Notes: generated from the letters alone by a model not told the origin. A DNA stretch of 64,000 nucleotides from Bifidobacterium scaligerum (GCF_002802865.1 NZ_PGLQ01000001.1:558001-622000); one strand, 5' to 3'; numbered from the stretch's first letter, positions 36,991 to 46,574 are shown. Made by a program: numbers and translations.

Positions 36991-39093
36991 ATGACCGAAT
37001 TCAAGGAGACCGAGCTCGACGAGCGCGCCATCGCGATGGCAAAGGTCCTTTCGGCTGACGCGGTTGAGAAGGCTGGTTCCGGCCACCCCGGTTCCCCCAT
37101 CTCCCTGGCGCCTGTCGCCTACACCCTATACCAGCACTTCATCAAGCACGATCCTAACGATCCCAACTGGGAAGGCCGCGATCGCTTCATTCTTTCCGGC
37201 GGTCATGCTTCTCTCACCCAGTACGTCCAGCTGTATTTCTCCGGCTACGGCGTGACCTTGGACGATCTCAAGCACTTCCGTGGCGGTGCCGATACCCGCA
37301 CTCCGGGTCATCCTGAGTACGGTCTGACCCCGGGCATCGAAATGACCACCGGCCCGCTGGGCCAGGGCTTCGCCTCCGCCATCGGTTTTGCTTATGGTGA
37401 GCGTTTCCAGCGCGGTCTGCTTGATCCGGAGACCCCGAAGGAAGACTCCCCGTTCTACCACAAGATCTGGGCCATCTGCGGTGAAGGCGATATTGAGGAA
37501 GGCATCTCCGGCGAGGCCGCCGCTCTGGCCGCCAACCAGAAGCTCGGCAACCTGACCGTGATCTTCGACGCTAACCGCATCCAGATCGAAGGCGACACCA
37601 ATCTGGTGCTGGCCGAAGATGTCCTGAAGCGCTTCCAGGCCTACGGCTGGTACACCGATGAGTTCAGCTTCATCCAGCCCGATGGCTCCTACAAGGAGGA
37701 CATCGAAGGCCTGGCCGACGTGATCGCCAAGGCCGAGGCCGCCGCTCCGGACCAGCCGAAGCTCATCAAGGTTCACTCCTTGATCGCATGGCCGACCCCG
37801 GGCAAGACCAACGATCCGTCTTCCCACGGCTCCAAGCTCGGTGCCGAAGCAGTTGCCGGCCTGAAGAAGGTTCTCGGTTACGATCCGGAAGAATCCTTCC
37901 ACGTCGACGAAGAGGCTCTGGCTCACGCTCGTAAGGTTGCCGAGCGTGGTCTGGAAGCTCACAAGGCTTGGGATGAGAAGTTCGACGCTTGGCGCAAGGC
38001 CAACCCGGACAAGGCTGCCTTGTACGATCGCATCAAGGCCGGCGAACTGCCGGAGGGCTTCGACAAGGCCATCGATGACCTTGAGGCCACCTTCGAAGTC
38101 GGCAAGGGTGTCGCCACCCGTGGCGCTTCCGGCTCCGTGCTGAACGCCATCGCTGCCGTCATGCCGGAACTCTGGGGCGGCTCCGCTGATCTCGGTGGCT
38201 CCAACAAGACCGATCTGAAGGGTGCCGCCACCTTCGCTCCTGCAGAGTGCGCCACCAAGCAGTGGCCGAACTGCAACGAGTTCGGTCGTCAGCTGCACTT
38301 CGGCGTACGTGAGTTCACCATGGGCTGCATCACCAACGGCATTCTGCTGGGCTCCCACACTCGTCCGTTCGGTGGCACCTTCTTCATGTTCTCCGATTAC
38401 GAGCGCTCCGCCGTCCGTCTGGCCGCCCTCATGGAGATCCCGAACCTCTACGTCTGGACCCACGACTCCGTGGCCGTCGGCGAAGATGGTCCGACCCATC
38501 AGCCGGTTGAGCACCTCGCTTCCTTCCGCGCCATCCCGCAGCTTGAGGTCATTCGTCCTGCCGACGCCTTCGAGACCGCCGAAGCTTACCGTTACTTCTT
38601 CGAGAAGAAGAATACCCTGCCGGGTGCCATGGTGCTGACCCGTCAGGGTGTGCCGGTTCTCGCTGAGACGGCCGCCAAGGCCAAGGAAGGCGTCAAGAAG
38701 GGTGCTTACGTGCTCGTTGACACCGAAGGCACCCCGGACGTCATCATCATGGCTTCCGGTTCCGAAGTCCAGTGGGCTGTCGCCGCCGCCAAGACCCTTG
38801 CTGAGAAGGGCACCAAGGCTCGCGTGGTTTCCTTCCCGTCCATGGAATGGTTCGAGGAGCAGGACGCCGAGTACAAGGAGGCCGTGCTTCCGGCTTCCGT
38901 CAAGGCCCGCGTCTCCGTCGAGGCTGGCGTTGCCATGCCGTGGTACAAGTACCTCGGCTCCTATGGCAAGCCTGTCTCCATCGAGCAGTTTGGTCTGCAG
39001 GGTGACGGCGCTCAGAACATGATCGACCTCGGCATCACCGCCGAGCACGTGGTCGAGGCTGCTGAGGCTTCCATCGCCGAGGCCAACGCCTGA
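36991..39093 (+). CDS. tkt: Transketolase
   Basis: A 700-aa enzyme with thiamine-diphosphate features: GHPGSPISLAP near residue 30, the GEGDIEEGISGEAA loop (about 165-180) where Mg2+-ThDP binds, and the Glu/pyrimidine region (FSDYERSAVRLAAL, HDSVAVGEDGPTHQP). It moves C2 units between sugar phosphates. With the adjacent transaldolase it recycles pentose and hexose phosphates for the phosphoketolase-based bifid shunt. Strong codon bias and GGAAGGAAAG before the ATG indicate high expression. Confidence 0.98.
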   Translation: MTEFKETELDERAIAMAKVLSADAVEKAGSGHPGSPISLAPVAYTLYQHFIKHDPNDPNWEGRDRFILSGGHASLTQYVQLYFSGYGVTLDDLKHFRGGADTRTPGHPEYGLTPGIEMTTGPLGQGFASAIGFAYGERFQRGLLDPETPKEDSPFYHKIWAICGEGDIEEGISGEAAALAANQKLGNLTVIFDANRIQIEGDTNLVLAEDVLKRFQAYGWYTDEFSFIQPDGSYKEDIEGLADVIAKAEAAAPDQPKLIKVHSLIAWPTPGKTNDPSSHGSKLGAEAVAGLKKVLGYDPEESFHVDEEALAHARKVAERGLEAHKAWDEKFDAWRKANPDKAALYDRIKAGELPEGFDKAIDDLEATFEVGKGVATRGASGSVLNAIAAVMPELWGGSADLGGSNKTDLKGAATFAPAECATKQWPNCNEFGRQLHFGVREFTMGCITNGILLGSHTRPFGGTFFMFSDYERSAVRLAALMEIPNLYVWTHDSVAVGEDGPTHQPVEHLASFRAIPQLEVIRPADAFETAEAYRYFFEKKNTLPGAMVLTRQGVPVLAETAAKAKEGVKKGAYVLVDTEGTPDVIIMASGSEVQWAVAAAKTLAEKGTKARVVSFPSMEWFEEQDAEYKEAVLPASVKARVSVEAGVAMPWYKYLGSYGKPVSIEQFGLQGDGAQNMIDLGITAEHVVEAAEASIAEANA

Positions 39094-39129
39094 TATCAAG
39101 CTTCAATAGCTTGAACAAATAAGTATTTC

Positions 39130-39156
39130 GGCTCCCCCTCTTCAGGGAGGGGAGCC
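39130..39156 (+). terminator. Hairpin between tkt and tal
   Basis: Stem GGCTCCCC / GGGGAGCC with an 11-base loop, 36 bp after the tkt stop and only 18 bp before the tal start. A member of the recurring GGCTCCCC family; probably partial termination or mRNA protection, since tal follows closely. Confidence 0.75.
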
Positions 39157-39174
39157 AATAACAAGGAGAAAAAT

Positions 39175-40278
39175 ATGACTGAAGCAACTCAGCGTACGTC
39201 CGACAACGGCGTTTCCATCTGGCTGGACGATCTGTCCCGCTCCCGCATCGAGTCCGGCTCCCTGCAGGACCTGATCGCCAACAAGAACGTGGTCGGCGTC
39301 ACCACCAACCCGTCCATCTTCCAGAAGGCCCTGAGCCAGGTCGGCCCGTACGATGCTCAGCTCAAGGAGCTCGGCAAGGTTGACGTTGAGACCGCTGTTC
39401 GCGAGCTCACCACCACCGATGTGCGCAACGCCACCGACATCTTCCGTGAGATCGCCGAGAAGACCGACTTCGTCGACGGCCGCGTTTCCATCGAAGTCGA
39501 CCCGCGTCTGGCCCACGAGACCGAAGCCACCGAGAAGCAGGCTGTTGAGCTCTGGGAGAAGGTCAACCGTCCGAACGCCATGATCAAGATCCCGGCGACC
39601 CTCGAAGGTCTGCCGGCCATCACCGCCACCTTGGCCAAGGGCATCTCCGTGAACGTCACCCTGATCTTCTCTCTCGAACGTTACGAGCAGGTCATCGACG
39701 CTTACATCGAGGGCATCGCTCAGGCTGCTGCTAACGGCCACGACCTGAAGCACATCGGCTCCGTCGCTTCCTTCTTCGTCTCCCGCGTGGACACTGCTGT
39801 GGACAAGCTGCTGGAAGCCAACGGCTCCGACGAAGCCAAGGCTCTGGAGGGTAAGGCTGCTGTGGCCAACGCTCGCCTGGCTTACGAGCTGTTCGAGAAG
39901 AAGTTCGCCGAGGATCCGCGTTGGGCCGAGCTGGCCGCCAAGGGCGCCAAGGTTCAGCGTCCGCTGTGGGCTTCCACCGGTACCAAGAACCCGGCTTACT
40001 CCGATTGCAAGTACGTTGACGAGCTGGTTGCTCCGCACATCGTCAACACCATGCCGGAGAAGACCCTGAACGCTCTGGCTGACCACGGCAACGGCGCTCC
40101 GTCCATCGAGGGCACTTACGAAGAGTCCCACGCCATCATCAACAAGCTGGCTGAGCTCGGTATCAACCTCAAGGACGTCACCGACAAGCTGGAGGCCGAC
40201 GGTGTCGCCGCCTTCATCAAGTCCTGGGATTCCGTGCTGGCTGACGTGCAGTCCGGCATCGATCGCGTGAATGCCTGA
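39175..40278 (+). CDS. tal: Transaldolase
   Basis: A 367-aa enzyme of the long actinobacterial type, with VTTNPSIFQKAL near residue 42, the catalytic-Lys strand MIKIPATLEGL (about 137) and SFFVSRVDTAVDKLL. It exchanges dihydroxyacetone units via a Schiff base. AAGGAGAAAA precedes the ATG. Paired with tkt; high-expression codon use. Ends with a very strong terminator. Confidence 0.98.
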   Translation: MTEATQRTSDNGVSIWLDDLSRSRIESGSLQDLIANKNVVGVTTNPSIFQKALSQVGPYDAQLKELGKVDVETAVRELTTTDVRNATDIFREIAEKTDFVDGRVSIEVDPRLAHETEATEKQAVELWEKVNRPNAMIKIPATLEGLPAITATLAKGISVNVTLIFSLERYEQVIDAYIEGIAQAAANGHDLKHIGSVASFFVSRVDTAVDKLLEANGSDEAKALEGKAAVANARLAYELFEKKFAEDPRWAELAAKGAKVQRPLWASTGTKNPAYSDCKYVDELVAPHIVNTMPEKTLNALADHGNGAPSIEGTYEESHAIINKLAELGINLKDVTDKLEADGVAAFIKSWDSVLADVQSGIDRVNA

Positions 40279-40321
40279 GACTGATTTGAGCTGATGTGTC
40301 TTACGGCATATCAGTGAGTTT

Positions 40322-40369
40322 CGAAAAGGGTTCCCAACCATAGTGGATTATGGTTGGGAACCCTTTTCG
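40322..40369 (+). terminator. Terminator after tal
   Basis: Perfect 20-bp stem from CGAAAAGGG...CCAT to ATGG...CCCTTTTCG with an eight-base loop; works in both directions for tal and the aminotransferase. Confidence 0.93.
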
Positions 40370-40457
40370 CGTACCCGGCTTGCGTACAAGAGAAACCCTG
40401 CTGACATGGGCTTCTCGTTGCTCGCACTCAACTCCCCTGAATATAGGACAGGAAAGG

Positions 40458-41621
40458 TTATAGTCTTTCCAACCATGCCTTCATACGGCGCAGTCCCTCG
40501 GCCGTATCCTCGGACGTGCCGACGTACGAAAGCCGCACATAGCCACGCCCGCGCGAGCCAAAACCGGAGGCGGGCGTCACCACCACATGGGCCTCATTCA
40601 GCAATCGAATGGCGAAATCACGATCGTTCATGCCGGTGGCCGCGACATTGACGAGAATGTAGAACGCACCATCCGGCACATCGCAGCTTACCAACGGCAT
40701 ACCGGCCACCGCTTGCGCCACCGTGTCTCGATTCGCCCGGTAGGCCGCCTTCATCGTAGACAGAATATCGGCAGACCCATCTAGAGCAGCCACGGCACCC
40801 TGCTGCAGCGCACCCGGCACGCAGGAAACCACGTTCTCCTGCATCACTGTCATCTGATCGATGATGGATTTCGGTCCGAACGCGCACCCGATACGCCAAC
40901 CGGTCATGGCGAAGGTCTTGGAGAATGAGTCGACAACGACCGTGCGCTCCTTCATTCCCGGCATCGCGGATATGGACAGACAGTGCACATGGTCATCGTA
41001 TACGAACGCCCGATACACCTCGTCGCTGATCACCCATAGATCATGCCGGCGCGCCACGTCGGCAATGGCGGCCAGTTCATCGGGGCCGATGATGGCTCCA
41101 GTGGGATTCGACGGCGAGTTAAGCAGCAATGCCTTGGTTCGTGGCGTAATCGACGCCTCAACATCCGCGGCTCGCATGCGGAATCCGTTGTCTTCATACA
41201 GAGGCACCGGGACGACGTTCGTTTGTGTCATTTGTGCCTGACCGAAATAGTTCGCATAACCCGGGTCAGAAATAAGAATGTCGTCTCCGGCATCCAATGT
41301 GGAGATCATGGCCAGATATACGGCCTCCATGCCACCGGCAGTCACGATGATCTCGCTGTCCGGATCGTAGTCGGTGTCGTCTTGAACGTTGCGATACCGG
41401 CACCAGGCCTCGCGCAGCGCCAATGTACCGCGATTGGGAGTGTAGTGCGTATCCCCATGAATCGCCGCCTGATACGCCGCATCGATCATCGGTCTTGGCG
41501 TATCGAATCCTGGCTCCCCCACAGCAAACGAAATCACATCCGGCACCCCGGCCGCCAATTCGAACATCTCACGTACGCTGGGATACAGCGCATCTTGTGC
41601 ACGGCGTGAAATAACAGGCAT
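40458..41621 (-). CDS. PLP-dependent aminotransferase class I
   Basis: A 387-aa fold type I enzyme. PLP contacts include the tyrosine in DPGYANYF, NSPSNPTGAII, and the Schiff-base lysine in VDSFSKTFAMTGWRIG (about residue 235). The C-terminal Arg in GYVRLSY fits an alpha-carboxylate-binding role. The closest groups are aspartate/aromatic or alanine-type transaminases; specificity is undecided. The ATG at 41621 follows AGGAGGAG; the in-frame upstream ATGs are unsupported. Divergent from brnQ, which suggests amino acid metabolism as a shared theme. Confidence 0.9.
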   Translation of the reverse strand: MPVISRRAQDALYPSVREMFELAAGVPDVISFAVGEPGFDTPRPMIDAAYQAAIHGDTHYTPNRGTLALREAWCRYRNVQDDTDYDPDSEIIVTAGGMEAVYLAMISTLDAGDDILISDPGYANYFGQAQMTQTNVVPVPLYEDNGFRMRAADVEASITPRTKALLLNSPSNPTGAIIGPDELAAIADVARRHDLWVISDEVYRAFVYDDHVHCLSISAMPGMKERTVVVDSFSKTFAMTGWRIGCAFGPKSIIDQMTVMQENVVSCVPGALQQGAVAALDGSADILSTMKAAYRANRDTVAQAVAGMPLVSCDVPDGAFYILVNVAATGMNDRDFAIRLLNEAHVVVTPASGFGSRGRGYVRLSYVGTSEDTAEGLRRMKAWLERL

Positions 41622-41641
41622 CCCCAACTCCTCCTGACATT

Positions 41642-41677
41642 TCATGGATAGGCATTTACCCCGCATTGTATCCATGA
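41642..41677. promoter_or_regulatory. Inverted repeat upstream of aminotransferase
   Basis: Arms TCATGGATA / TATCCATGA, nine perfect pairs around an 18-base spacer, beginning 20 bp upstream of the aminotransferase start, in the divergent region with brnQ. Candidate operator or leader hairpin. Confidence 0.5.
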
Positions 41678-41851
41678 CGGGGTTTCAGATGCGTGTGATG
41701 TTCCATGATCGCAATGTCTGTACGCAAGTAGGGAATGACCACAACGTGAGTCCGGAGAGACCGCGGAAACCGGAATATCTTGACCGGAACCATCTGAAGC
41801 TGGTACGTTCGCGACTGGTTCCATACAATACGATGAAAGAACGATCGCGCC

Positions 41852-43234
41852 ATGTCTAACTCGCCTAATCCGATTAAGCATTTGACCGTACACCAACGTC
41901 TATTGATGACATTCACATTCTTCTCAATGTTTTTCGGTGCAGGCAATCTCATCTTCCCACCATTTGTGGGAGCGCAGGCTGGAATGGCTACAATCCCAGC
42001 CGCTATCGGCTTCATCGTCTCTGCAGTCGGTCTGCCGATTTTGGGGGTATTGTCCGTTACTTTTGCCGGCGGCTTCGATAAGCTGGCTGGCCGCGTCTCC
42101 CCCAGATTCGCACTTCTGCTAGGGATCGCCATCATTCTGACCATTGGTCCTTGTTTCGCCATTCCGCGCACAGCCACCACCTCATTCGAAATGATGGTGG
42201 CACCGTTTGCGCCAAATGGCTCCATATGGTTCGCACAGCTCATCTATTCCCTATTGTTTTTTGCATTGTCGTTTATATTTGCCCAGCATCCCGAAAAATT
42301 ATCCAAGGTATTAGGCCGGTTCATGGGGCCATTGCTACTGACCCTTATTGCGATATTGTTCGTAGCTTGTCTGGTACACGGTATTGATCATGCTGCCATT
42401 CCTGCAGGCAACTATCAATCGAGCCAAATGGCACGCGGATTCTTAGATGGCTACCAAACCATGGATTTACTGGCGGCTTTGTACTTTGGCATCGTGATTT
42501 CCGCAAATGTTCGTGCATTACGCATCGAAGATGAACCACAGGTGCAACGCGAAACCGCATTCGCGGGCCTAGGCACCGGCATATTGCTTATTCTTATTTA
42601 CGGAGTGCTGAGCTATGTGGGCGTGGTATCTGGTTCCATCGCAATCATCGATCCGGAAAGCGATACGGGCGCGACCGTCTTGACTAATCTCACGTCGTCA
42701 GTATTTGGCGCAGAAGGTACGGCATTTCTGGGCGTGGTGTTTGTCATCGCCTGTCTCAACGTGTGTACGGGTCTGATCTGCACGTGTGCCACGTACTTCC
42801 ACACCAAGTTCCCCACCGTGGCAGGACGTATGGTGAGTTACCGAACCTGGCAGCTGATATTCACGATGTTCAGTTTCGTAGTATCGAACGCTGGGTTGAG
42901 CCTCATCATCAAGGTGTCCGTGCCGGTACTTTCGGCACTGTATCCGATGGCGATCGTGCTGGTACTGCTCGCCCTGACACATCGGGTATTCACAACACGA
43001 TTCCCGCGCGTGTATTTCTGGACCGTGCTGCTGGTCGGCCTTGTAGCGTTTGCCGGATGTGCAGCATCGCTGGTCACTGTGTTTGGCGGTTCTCTGCCAT
43101 GGCTGGAGTCTGCATTGAACCTGTTGCCACTGCAAAGTAAAGAACTCGGTTGGCTGACGCCTGCAGCTATCGGCGTGGTAATCGGTGTCGGTGATTCACT
43201 GATTCGAACGCAACGTGAGCAGAAGTTCTGTTAG
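41852..43234 (+). CDS. brnQ: Branched-chain amino acid transporter, LIVCS family
   Basis: A 460-aa membrane protein with about twelve transmembrane helices and the family N-terminus TFFSMFFGAGNLIFPP, followed by GRVSPRFALLLG and GPCFAIPRTATTSFE, which are diagnostic of BrnQ/BraB carriers. It imports leucine, isoleucine and valine with Na+ or H+. The ATG at 41852 has only a weak upstream GAAAGAA. Followed by a convergent terminator. Length matches the family. Confidence 0.95.
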   Translation: MSNSPNPIKHLTVHQRLLMTFTFFSMFFGAGNLIFPPFVGAQAGMATIPAAIGFIVSAVGLPILGVLSVTFAGGFDKLAGRVSPRFALLLGIAIILTIGPCFAIPRTATTSFEMMVAPFAPNGSIWFAQLIYSLLFFALSFIFAQHPEKLSKVLGRFMGPLLLTLIAILFVACLVHGIDHAAIPAGNYQSSQMARGFLDGYQTMDLLAALYFGIVISANVRALRIEDEPQVQRETAFAGLGTGILLILIYGVLSYVGVVSGSIAIIDPESDTGATVLTNLTSSVFGAEGTAFLGVVFVIACLNVCTGLICTCATYFHTKFPTVAGRMVSYRTWQLIFTMFSFVVSNAGLSLIIKVSVPVLSALYPMAIVLVLLALTHRVFTTRFPRVYFWTVLLVGLVAFAGCAASLVTVFGGSLPWLESALNLLPLQSKELGWLTPAAIGVVIGVGDSLIRTQREQKFC

Positions 43235-43240
43235 TGTACT

Positions 43241-43264
43241 GGCTCCCCTTCAGCGAGGGGAGCC
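43241..43264. terminator. Convergent terminator, brnQ and CMD gene
   Basis: Stem GGCTCCCCT / (C)GAGGGGAGCC with a short TCAG(C) loop, seven bp after brnQ. One of the recurring GGCTCCCC hairpins. Confidence 0.85.
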
Positions 43265-43293
43265 ATCTCCATATATATTCAATAATTGAAATC

Positions 43294-44055
43294 TCACGCA
43301 GCTTTGGCGGCAGCCTCGCTAATGCAACGAATGGCGTTCAGCGTACGCGGATATCCGAGGTAAGGCATGCACTGGGAAACAACGGCAATAAGAAATCGCT
43401 GCTCATTGCCCACACGCAGATTAGCACCTGCATGGGCGGTCAGTTGCGGCTCGCAGCCGCCCTGTGCAGCGAGGAAGCATAATGTAATCATCTCGCGCTG
43501 GCGTACATCGAGTCCTCCGCGCGTGTAGTAATCACCAAAGCAGTTATCGGCCAGCCATTTATTGATGTGTCGGGTCTCTTCCGGGCCGGTCTGCGCGAAT
43601 CCACGCATATGCGCGCCGAAGATGTCAATTTGTGATTGTTCACCGGCGGCGGCACGTGTCTCTGGTGTGGTAGTGGACTGGCGTTCCAACGGCAGATTCA
43701 CTCCGCGATCGGCAAGGAGATGATTGACGATGCCGAGGAACGGCAATACTCGTCCGAAACCGAGGTAGGCGGTAGCTTGATAGACGATTTCCTTGAGCTG
43801 GACCGGGGTCAGACCGGCGTCCAACGCCTTGGGCGTCATCAAGGCAAATGCTTCATGTCCTTGACAACCTAACAGTGCAGCGAGAATCGCCATCCAACGG
43901 GTCCGTTCGTCCATATCCGGATGGTTTGCGCCCGGCTCGTACCGCACCTCATCATCGACGAAATTGCCGAAGAACTCGACTAATTCAGGATCGCTGGCTG
44001 CGAGCGTGGTGTCAGCGAACAACGATTCGGATCCCTGTTTTTGATTATCAGACAT
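43294..44055 (-). CDS. Carboxymuconolactone decarboxylase family protein, two CMD domains
   Basis: A 253-aa protein with two CMD (AhpD-like) domains, about residues 40-115 and 150-245. Each contains a catalytic-type Cys and a nearby His: CQGHEAFA and GGCEPQLTAHAG. Standard CxxC is not present, so thiol-disulfide exchange like AhpD is uncertain. Family members act as decarboxylases or peroxidase partners. AAGGAG precedes the ATG. It is divergent from the MetE-like gene with 348 bp between; no operon partner. Confidence 0.85.
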   Translation of the reverse strand: MSDNQKQGSESLFADTTLAASDPELVEFFGNFVDDEVRYEPGANHPDMDERTRWMAILAALLGCQGHEAFALMTPKALDAGLTPVQLKEIVYQATAYLGFGRVLPFLGIVNHLLADRGVNLPLERQSTTTPETRAAAGEQSQIDIFGAHMRGFAQTGPEETRHINKWLADNCFGDYYTRGGLDVRQREMITLCFLAAQGGCEPQLTAHAGANLRVGNEQRFLIAVVSQCMPYLGYPRTLNAIRCISEAAAKAA

Positions 44056-44403
44056 GGTGACTTCTCCTTTTCCTCAACCGTCCTGATATCTGGTTTCAGC
44101 GTATGAGCCGGCCGAAATCGGGTCAAATGCCTGAATCGCACCGTACGATATAAGCGTCGGGCATAGTCTGGAAAGCATCATCGAAAGCAAACGTTCAACA
44201 GTGGAGCCGGCCCGTTACATCCAGTGAGATGGTGGCAAATAGTCACCCGATACGCTGCTAAGGTACGCAACGTATGCGTTTGTTCGCCCCGCGCAAGGAT
44301 TGCGTGTCTGCGACCGACGCTGATACCGCAATCGCTGGCATACTGCATCGCGCGCCACCATCGTGCGTACAGCATGTTGCGCACAGATAAAGGAGCACAT
44401 TAC
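44056..44403. other. Divergent intergenic region, CMD gene and MetE-like gene
   Basis: 348 bp without a supportable gene. An in-frame extension of the MetE-like ORF starts at 44224 but has no ribosome binding site. The GC content is host-like. I looked for an S-box-type SAM riboswitch, common before such genes in Firmicutes, and did not recognise one. Confidence 0.5.
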
Positions 44404-45519
44404 ATGACCTATCAGCATAACGCCCCGTTCCGCGCGGATGTGGTCGGCAGCTATCTGCGTCCGGCTGAGCTCAAGGCCGCACGTGCCGACTTCGAGGCCG
44501 GTCGTATCGATGAGGCAGCGCTTAAGGCCGTCGAGGATAAGGCCATCACCGAGCTGGTGGCCAAGCAGAAGTCCGCCGGCCTGCATGTGATCACGGACGG
44601 CGAGTTTCGCCGTGCTTACTGGCATCTCGATTTCATGTGGGGTCTGCAGGGCGTCCGCCGTGGCACCGCGCCCATCCAATTCAAGGGTTCGGACGGCACC
44701 GCCGTGGTCGAAGCTGCCGGCGTGGTCGGTGAAATCGGCGGCGAGAACCACCCGTTTGTAGAGCATTACCGCTTTGTCAAGGCCTTGGAGGATGAGAACA
44801 CCATTGCCAAGCAGACCGTGCCCTCCCCTGCCCAGACGCTATTCGTACTCCAGCAGGGCATAGCCGAGGATGCTGCAAACCCGTATGCGGACAACGATGC
44901 ACTCGCTCGGGCCATTGCCGACGCCTACATCCAAGTGGCACATGACCTGTACGCAGCCGGCTGCCGTACACTGCAGTTCGATGACTGCACGTGGGGCGCG
45001 TTCGTGTCCGAGGACTTCAAGGACACCGTGTTCGGTGTGGATGCCAAGACCGTGCAACGTCAGTACGCGGCCGTGAACAACGCGGTAATCGCCGCCATGC
45101 CAGAGGACATGGTAGTCACCACTCATATCTGCCGCGGCAACTACCAGTCGCAATGGTTCTCCGCCGGCGGTTACGGCCAAGTGGCGGATGTGCTCTTCGG
45201 CGAAGAGAACGTGTCTGCTTACTATCTGGAATTCGACGATGACCGTTCCGGTGATTTCGAGCCATTGGCCAAAGTATCCGGGGATAAGAAGGTGGTGTTG
45301 GGCCTTATTACCTCGAAGAAGCCGGAGCTTGAGGATCCCGAGACCATCAAGGCGCGTATCGCCGAAGCCGCACAATACGTGCCGTTGGAGCGTCTGTGCC
45401 TGTCCACGCAGTGCGGTTTCGCTTCTACCGAGGAGGGCAATCACCTGACCGAAGACCAGCAATGGGCCAAGATCGCCCTAGTCCGTTCCATCGCGGAAGA
45501 GGTATGGCCGGAGCGTTAA
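44404..45519 (+). CDS. MetE C-terminal-domain-like methyltransferase (YxjG/YxjH type)
   Basis: A 371-aa protein equal to the catalytic C-terminal half of cobalamin-independent methionine synthase. Zinc-ligand regions THICRGN and LSTQCGFAS (near 240 and 335) are present, as is ITDGEFRRAYWHLDF. It probably transfers a methyl group to homocysteine or a related thiol; the methyl donor is uncertain because the folate-binding N-terminal domain is absent. AAAGGAG lies eight bases upstream of the ATG. Its stop codon is directly followed by the left end of the integrative element, which separates it from its likely original terminator. Confidence 0.88.
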   Translation: MTYQHNAPFRADVVGSYLRPAELKAARADFEAGRIDEAALKAVEDKAITELVAKQKSAGLHVITDGEFRRAYWHLDFMWGLQGVRRGTAPIQFKGSDGTAVVEAAGVVGEIGGENHPFVEHYRFVKALEDENTIAKQTVPSPAQTLFVLQQGIAEDAANPYADNDALARAIADAYIQVAHDLYAAGCRTLQFDDCTWGAFVSEDFKDTVFGVDAKTVQRQYAAVNNAVIAAMPEDMVVTTHICRGNYQSQWFSAGGYGQVADVLFGEENVSAYYLEFDDDRSGDFEPLAKVSGDKKVVLGLITSKKPELEDPETIKARIAEAAQYVPLERLCLSTQCGFASTEEGNHLTEDQQWAKIALVRSIAEEVWPER

Positions 45520-45520
45520 G

Positions 45521-45535
45521 CGGACAGTCCACTGG
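45521..45535 (+). other. Left attachment site (attL) and half-palindrome
   Basis: CGGACAG followed by the shared core TCCACTGG, two bp after the MetE-like stop. The other half, TCCACTGG then ACTGTCCG, lies at 51162-51177. Joining flanks at the core gives a palindrome with 11-bp arms CGGACAGTCCA / TGGACTGTCCG around one C. Confidence 0.7.
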
Positions 45536-45721
45536 GATTTTGATTATCAATAATTCCAACGGTTTTCAAGGATGTTTTAAGTAGCAACCATATTTAGCAA
45601 CCATTCTTGTTCTTAAAATCGATGTCGTTTATTATAGCTGGTTTATCAGTGCATATAAGCGAACACGCCGATGAAAATCAAGAAAAACGGGGTTTGTGGG
45701 CTACTATACATGAACACATAA

Positions 45722-45755
45722 AATGAACCCCCGGCGTTAAAACCGGGGGTTCATT
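45722..45755. terminator. Terminator-like hairpin 1 of island
   Basis: Perfect 13-bp stem AATGAACCCCCGG / CCGGGGGTTCATT, eight-base loop. Confidence 0.8.
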
Positions 45756-45819
45756 CATAGAAGAAATATTTATGAGTTTTCAATTTACATTATTTGAATA
45801 TCAGATATCAGATAAAGTA

Positions 45820-45845
45820 AAACCACGGGGTCGAGGCCGTGGTTT
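45820..45845 (+). terminator. Terminator hairpin 2 of island
   Basis: Stem AAACCACGG / CCGTGGTTT followed by CATTTTGTTTGTTTTT on the plus strand. Confidence 0.8.
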
Positions 45846-46053
45846 CATTTTGTTTGTTTTTAATTATATCAAGCCAATATAAGACATACATAATGATTTG
45901 ATTAGGGGTACAAGTCATTACAATTATTTAATATCATGTGAGCATTGTTTTATTGCATGCCCCCTGTTAATCATTGCATGGTTTTTCAAAAACTTATTCA
46001 AACGGCCACTGGTGCCCCTGTTAGCATGAGCATGAAATGATACCTGTTTTACA

Positions 46054-46081
46054 TGAACGGCGTTCTATGACCCCTTTTTGT
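46054..46081. repeat. 28-bp direct repeat, copy 1
   Basis: Matches 49800-49827 at 27 of 28 positions. Contains the palindrome GAACGGCGTTC and then CTATGACCCCTTTTTGT. The second copy is within the 3' end of the integrase gene. Confidence 0.85.
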
Positions 46082-46105
46082 GAGTTTTAGGACCGTGTAT
46101 GAATG

Positions 46106-46131
46106 AACCCCCGGTTTGAACGCCGGGGGTT
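46106..46131. terminator. Terminator-like hairpin 3 of island
   Basis: Stem AACCCCCGG / CCGGGGGTT, eight-base loop; same core as hairpin 1, so the two may be duplicated. Confidence 0.75.
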
Positions 46132-46520
46132 GGTATCAATTACTGAAACTGTTTGTTGTATAGAGAAACTTATAAGTTGTTAGTATATATTCCTTCACTT
46201 ACTTTTGTAATATCATGTGTGCATGGTTTTATTGCAACCCGTTTTCAATAAATTGAAAAAAGAAAAATAAAAAGATAAAATGACACGCGTCCAGCATTTT
46301 CAGCACACGATTCAAACACAACCATCATAAATTACGGTGATGAATGTAATAGTTGCGAGAGTGGTAGGGCGTTTTTCGCCGCTGCGTTCTTAAAGCTATC
46401 CAGTAGTTAATATAAGTGCGTTCAATGCCTGTCATTGTTAGCATTTTTATTCACTGCTGTTTATGTAATTCATCTATTCTATTTATTGGTTTGTTTGTTT
46501 GGCTTTTTTGTGGATATAAA

Positions 46521-46553
46521 AATAAGAAACCACTTTTAAAGCGGTTTCTTACT
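46521..46553 (-). terminator. Terminator hairpin 4 of island
   Basis: Stem AAGAAACC / GGTTTCTT with an inner CTTT/AAAG; on the minus strand followed by TTTTTATA. It lies 88 bp past the 132-aa gene and likely ends the island operon. Confidence 0.8.
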
Positions 46554-46574
46554 TATTCATACATCACTATTGCA

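Larger units (their letters stand above)
45536..46574. other. Non-coding AT-rich left end of the island
   Basis: About 1 kb with no credible gene. It holds four terminator-like hairpins (listed separately), a pair of related sequences TAATATCATGTG(A/T)GCAT... at about 45927 and 46207, and a 28-bp sequence at 46054 that recurs inside the integrase gene. An ORF of 36 codons at 45772 spans a hairpin and was not accepted. Small RNAs are possible. Confidence 0.5.

Noticed and set aside
37126..39099. 657-codon open frame antisense to tkt
   Set aside because: A GC-rich, high-bias gene leaves its antisense frame open. The product is low in hallmarks and has no ribosome binding site.
44056..44403. 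SAM riboswitch before the MetE-like gene
   Set aside because: No S-box core or matching multi-stem layout could be drawn by eye; a covariance-model search would settle it.
45772..45882. 36-codon ORF in the island's left part
   Set aside because: It runs through a terminator hairpin and has only a weak upstream GAAG; no support for translation.
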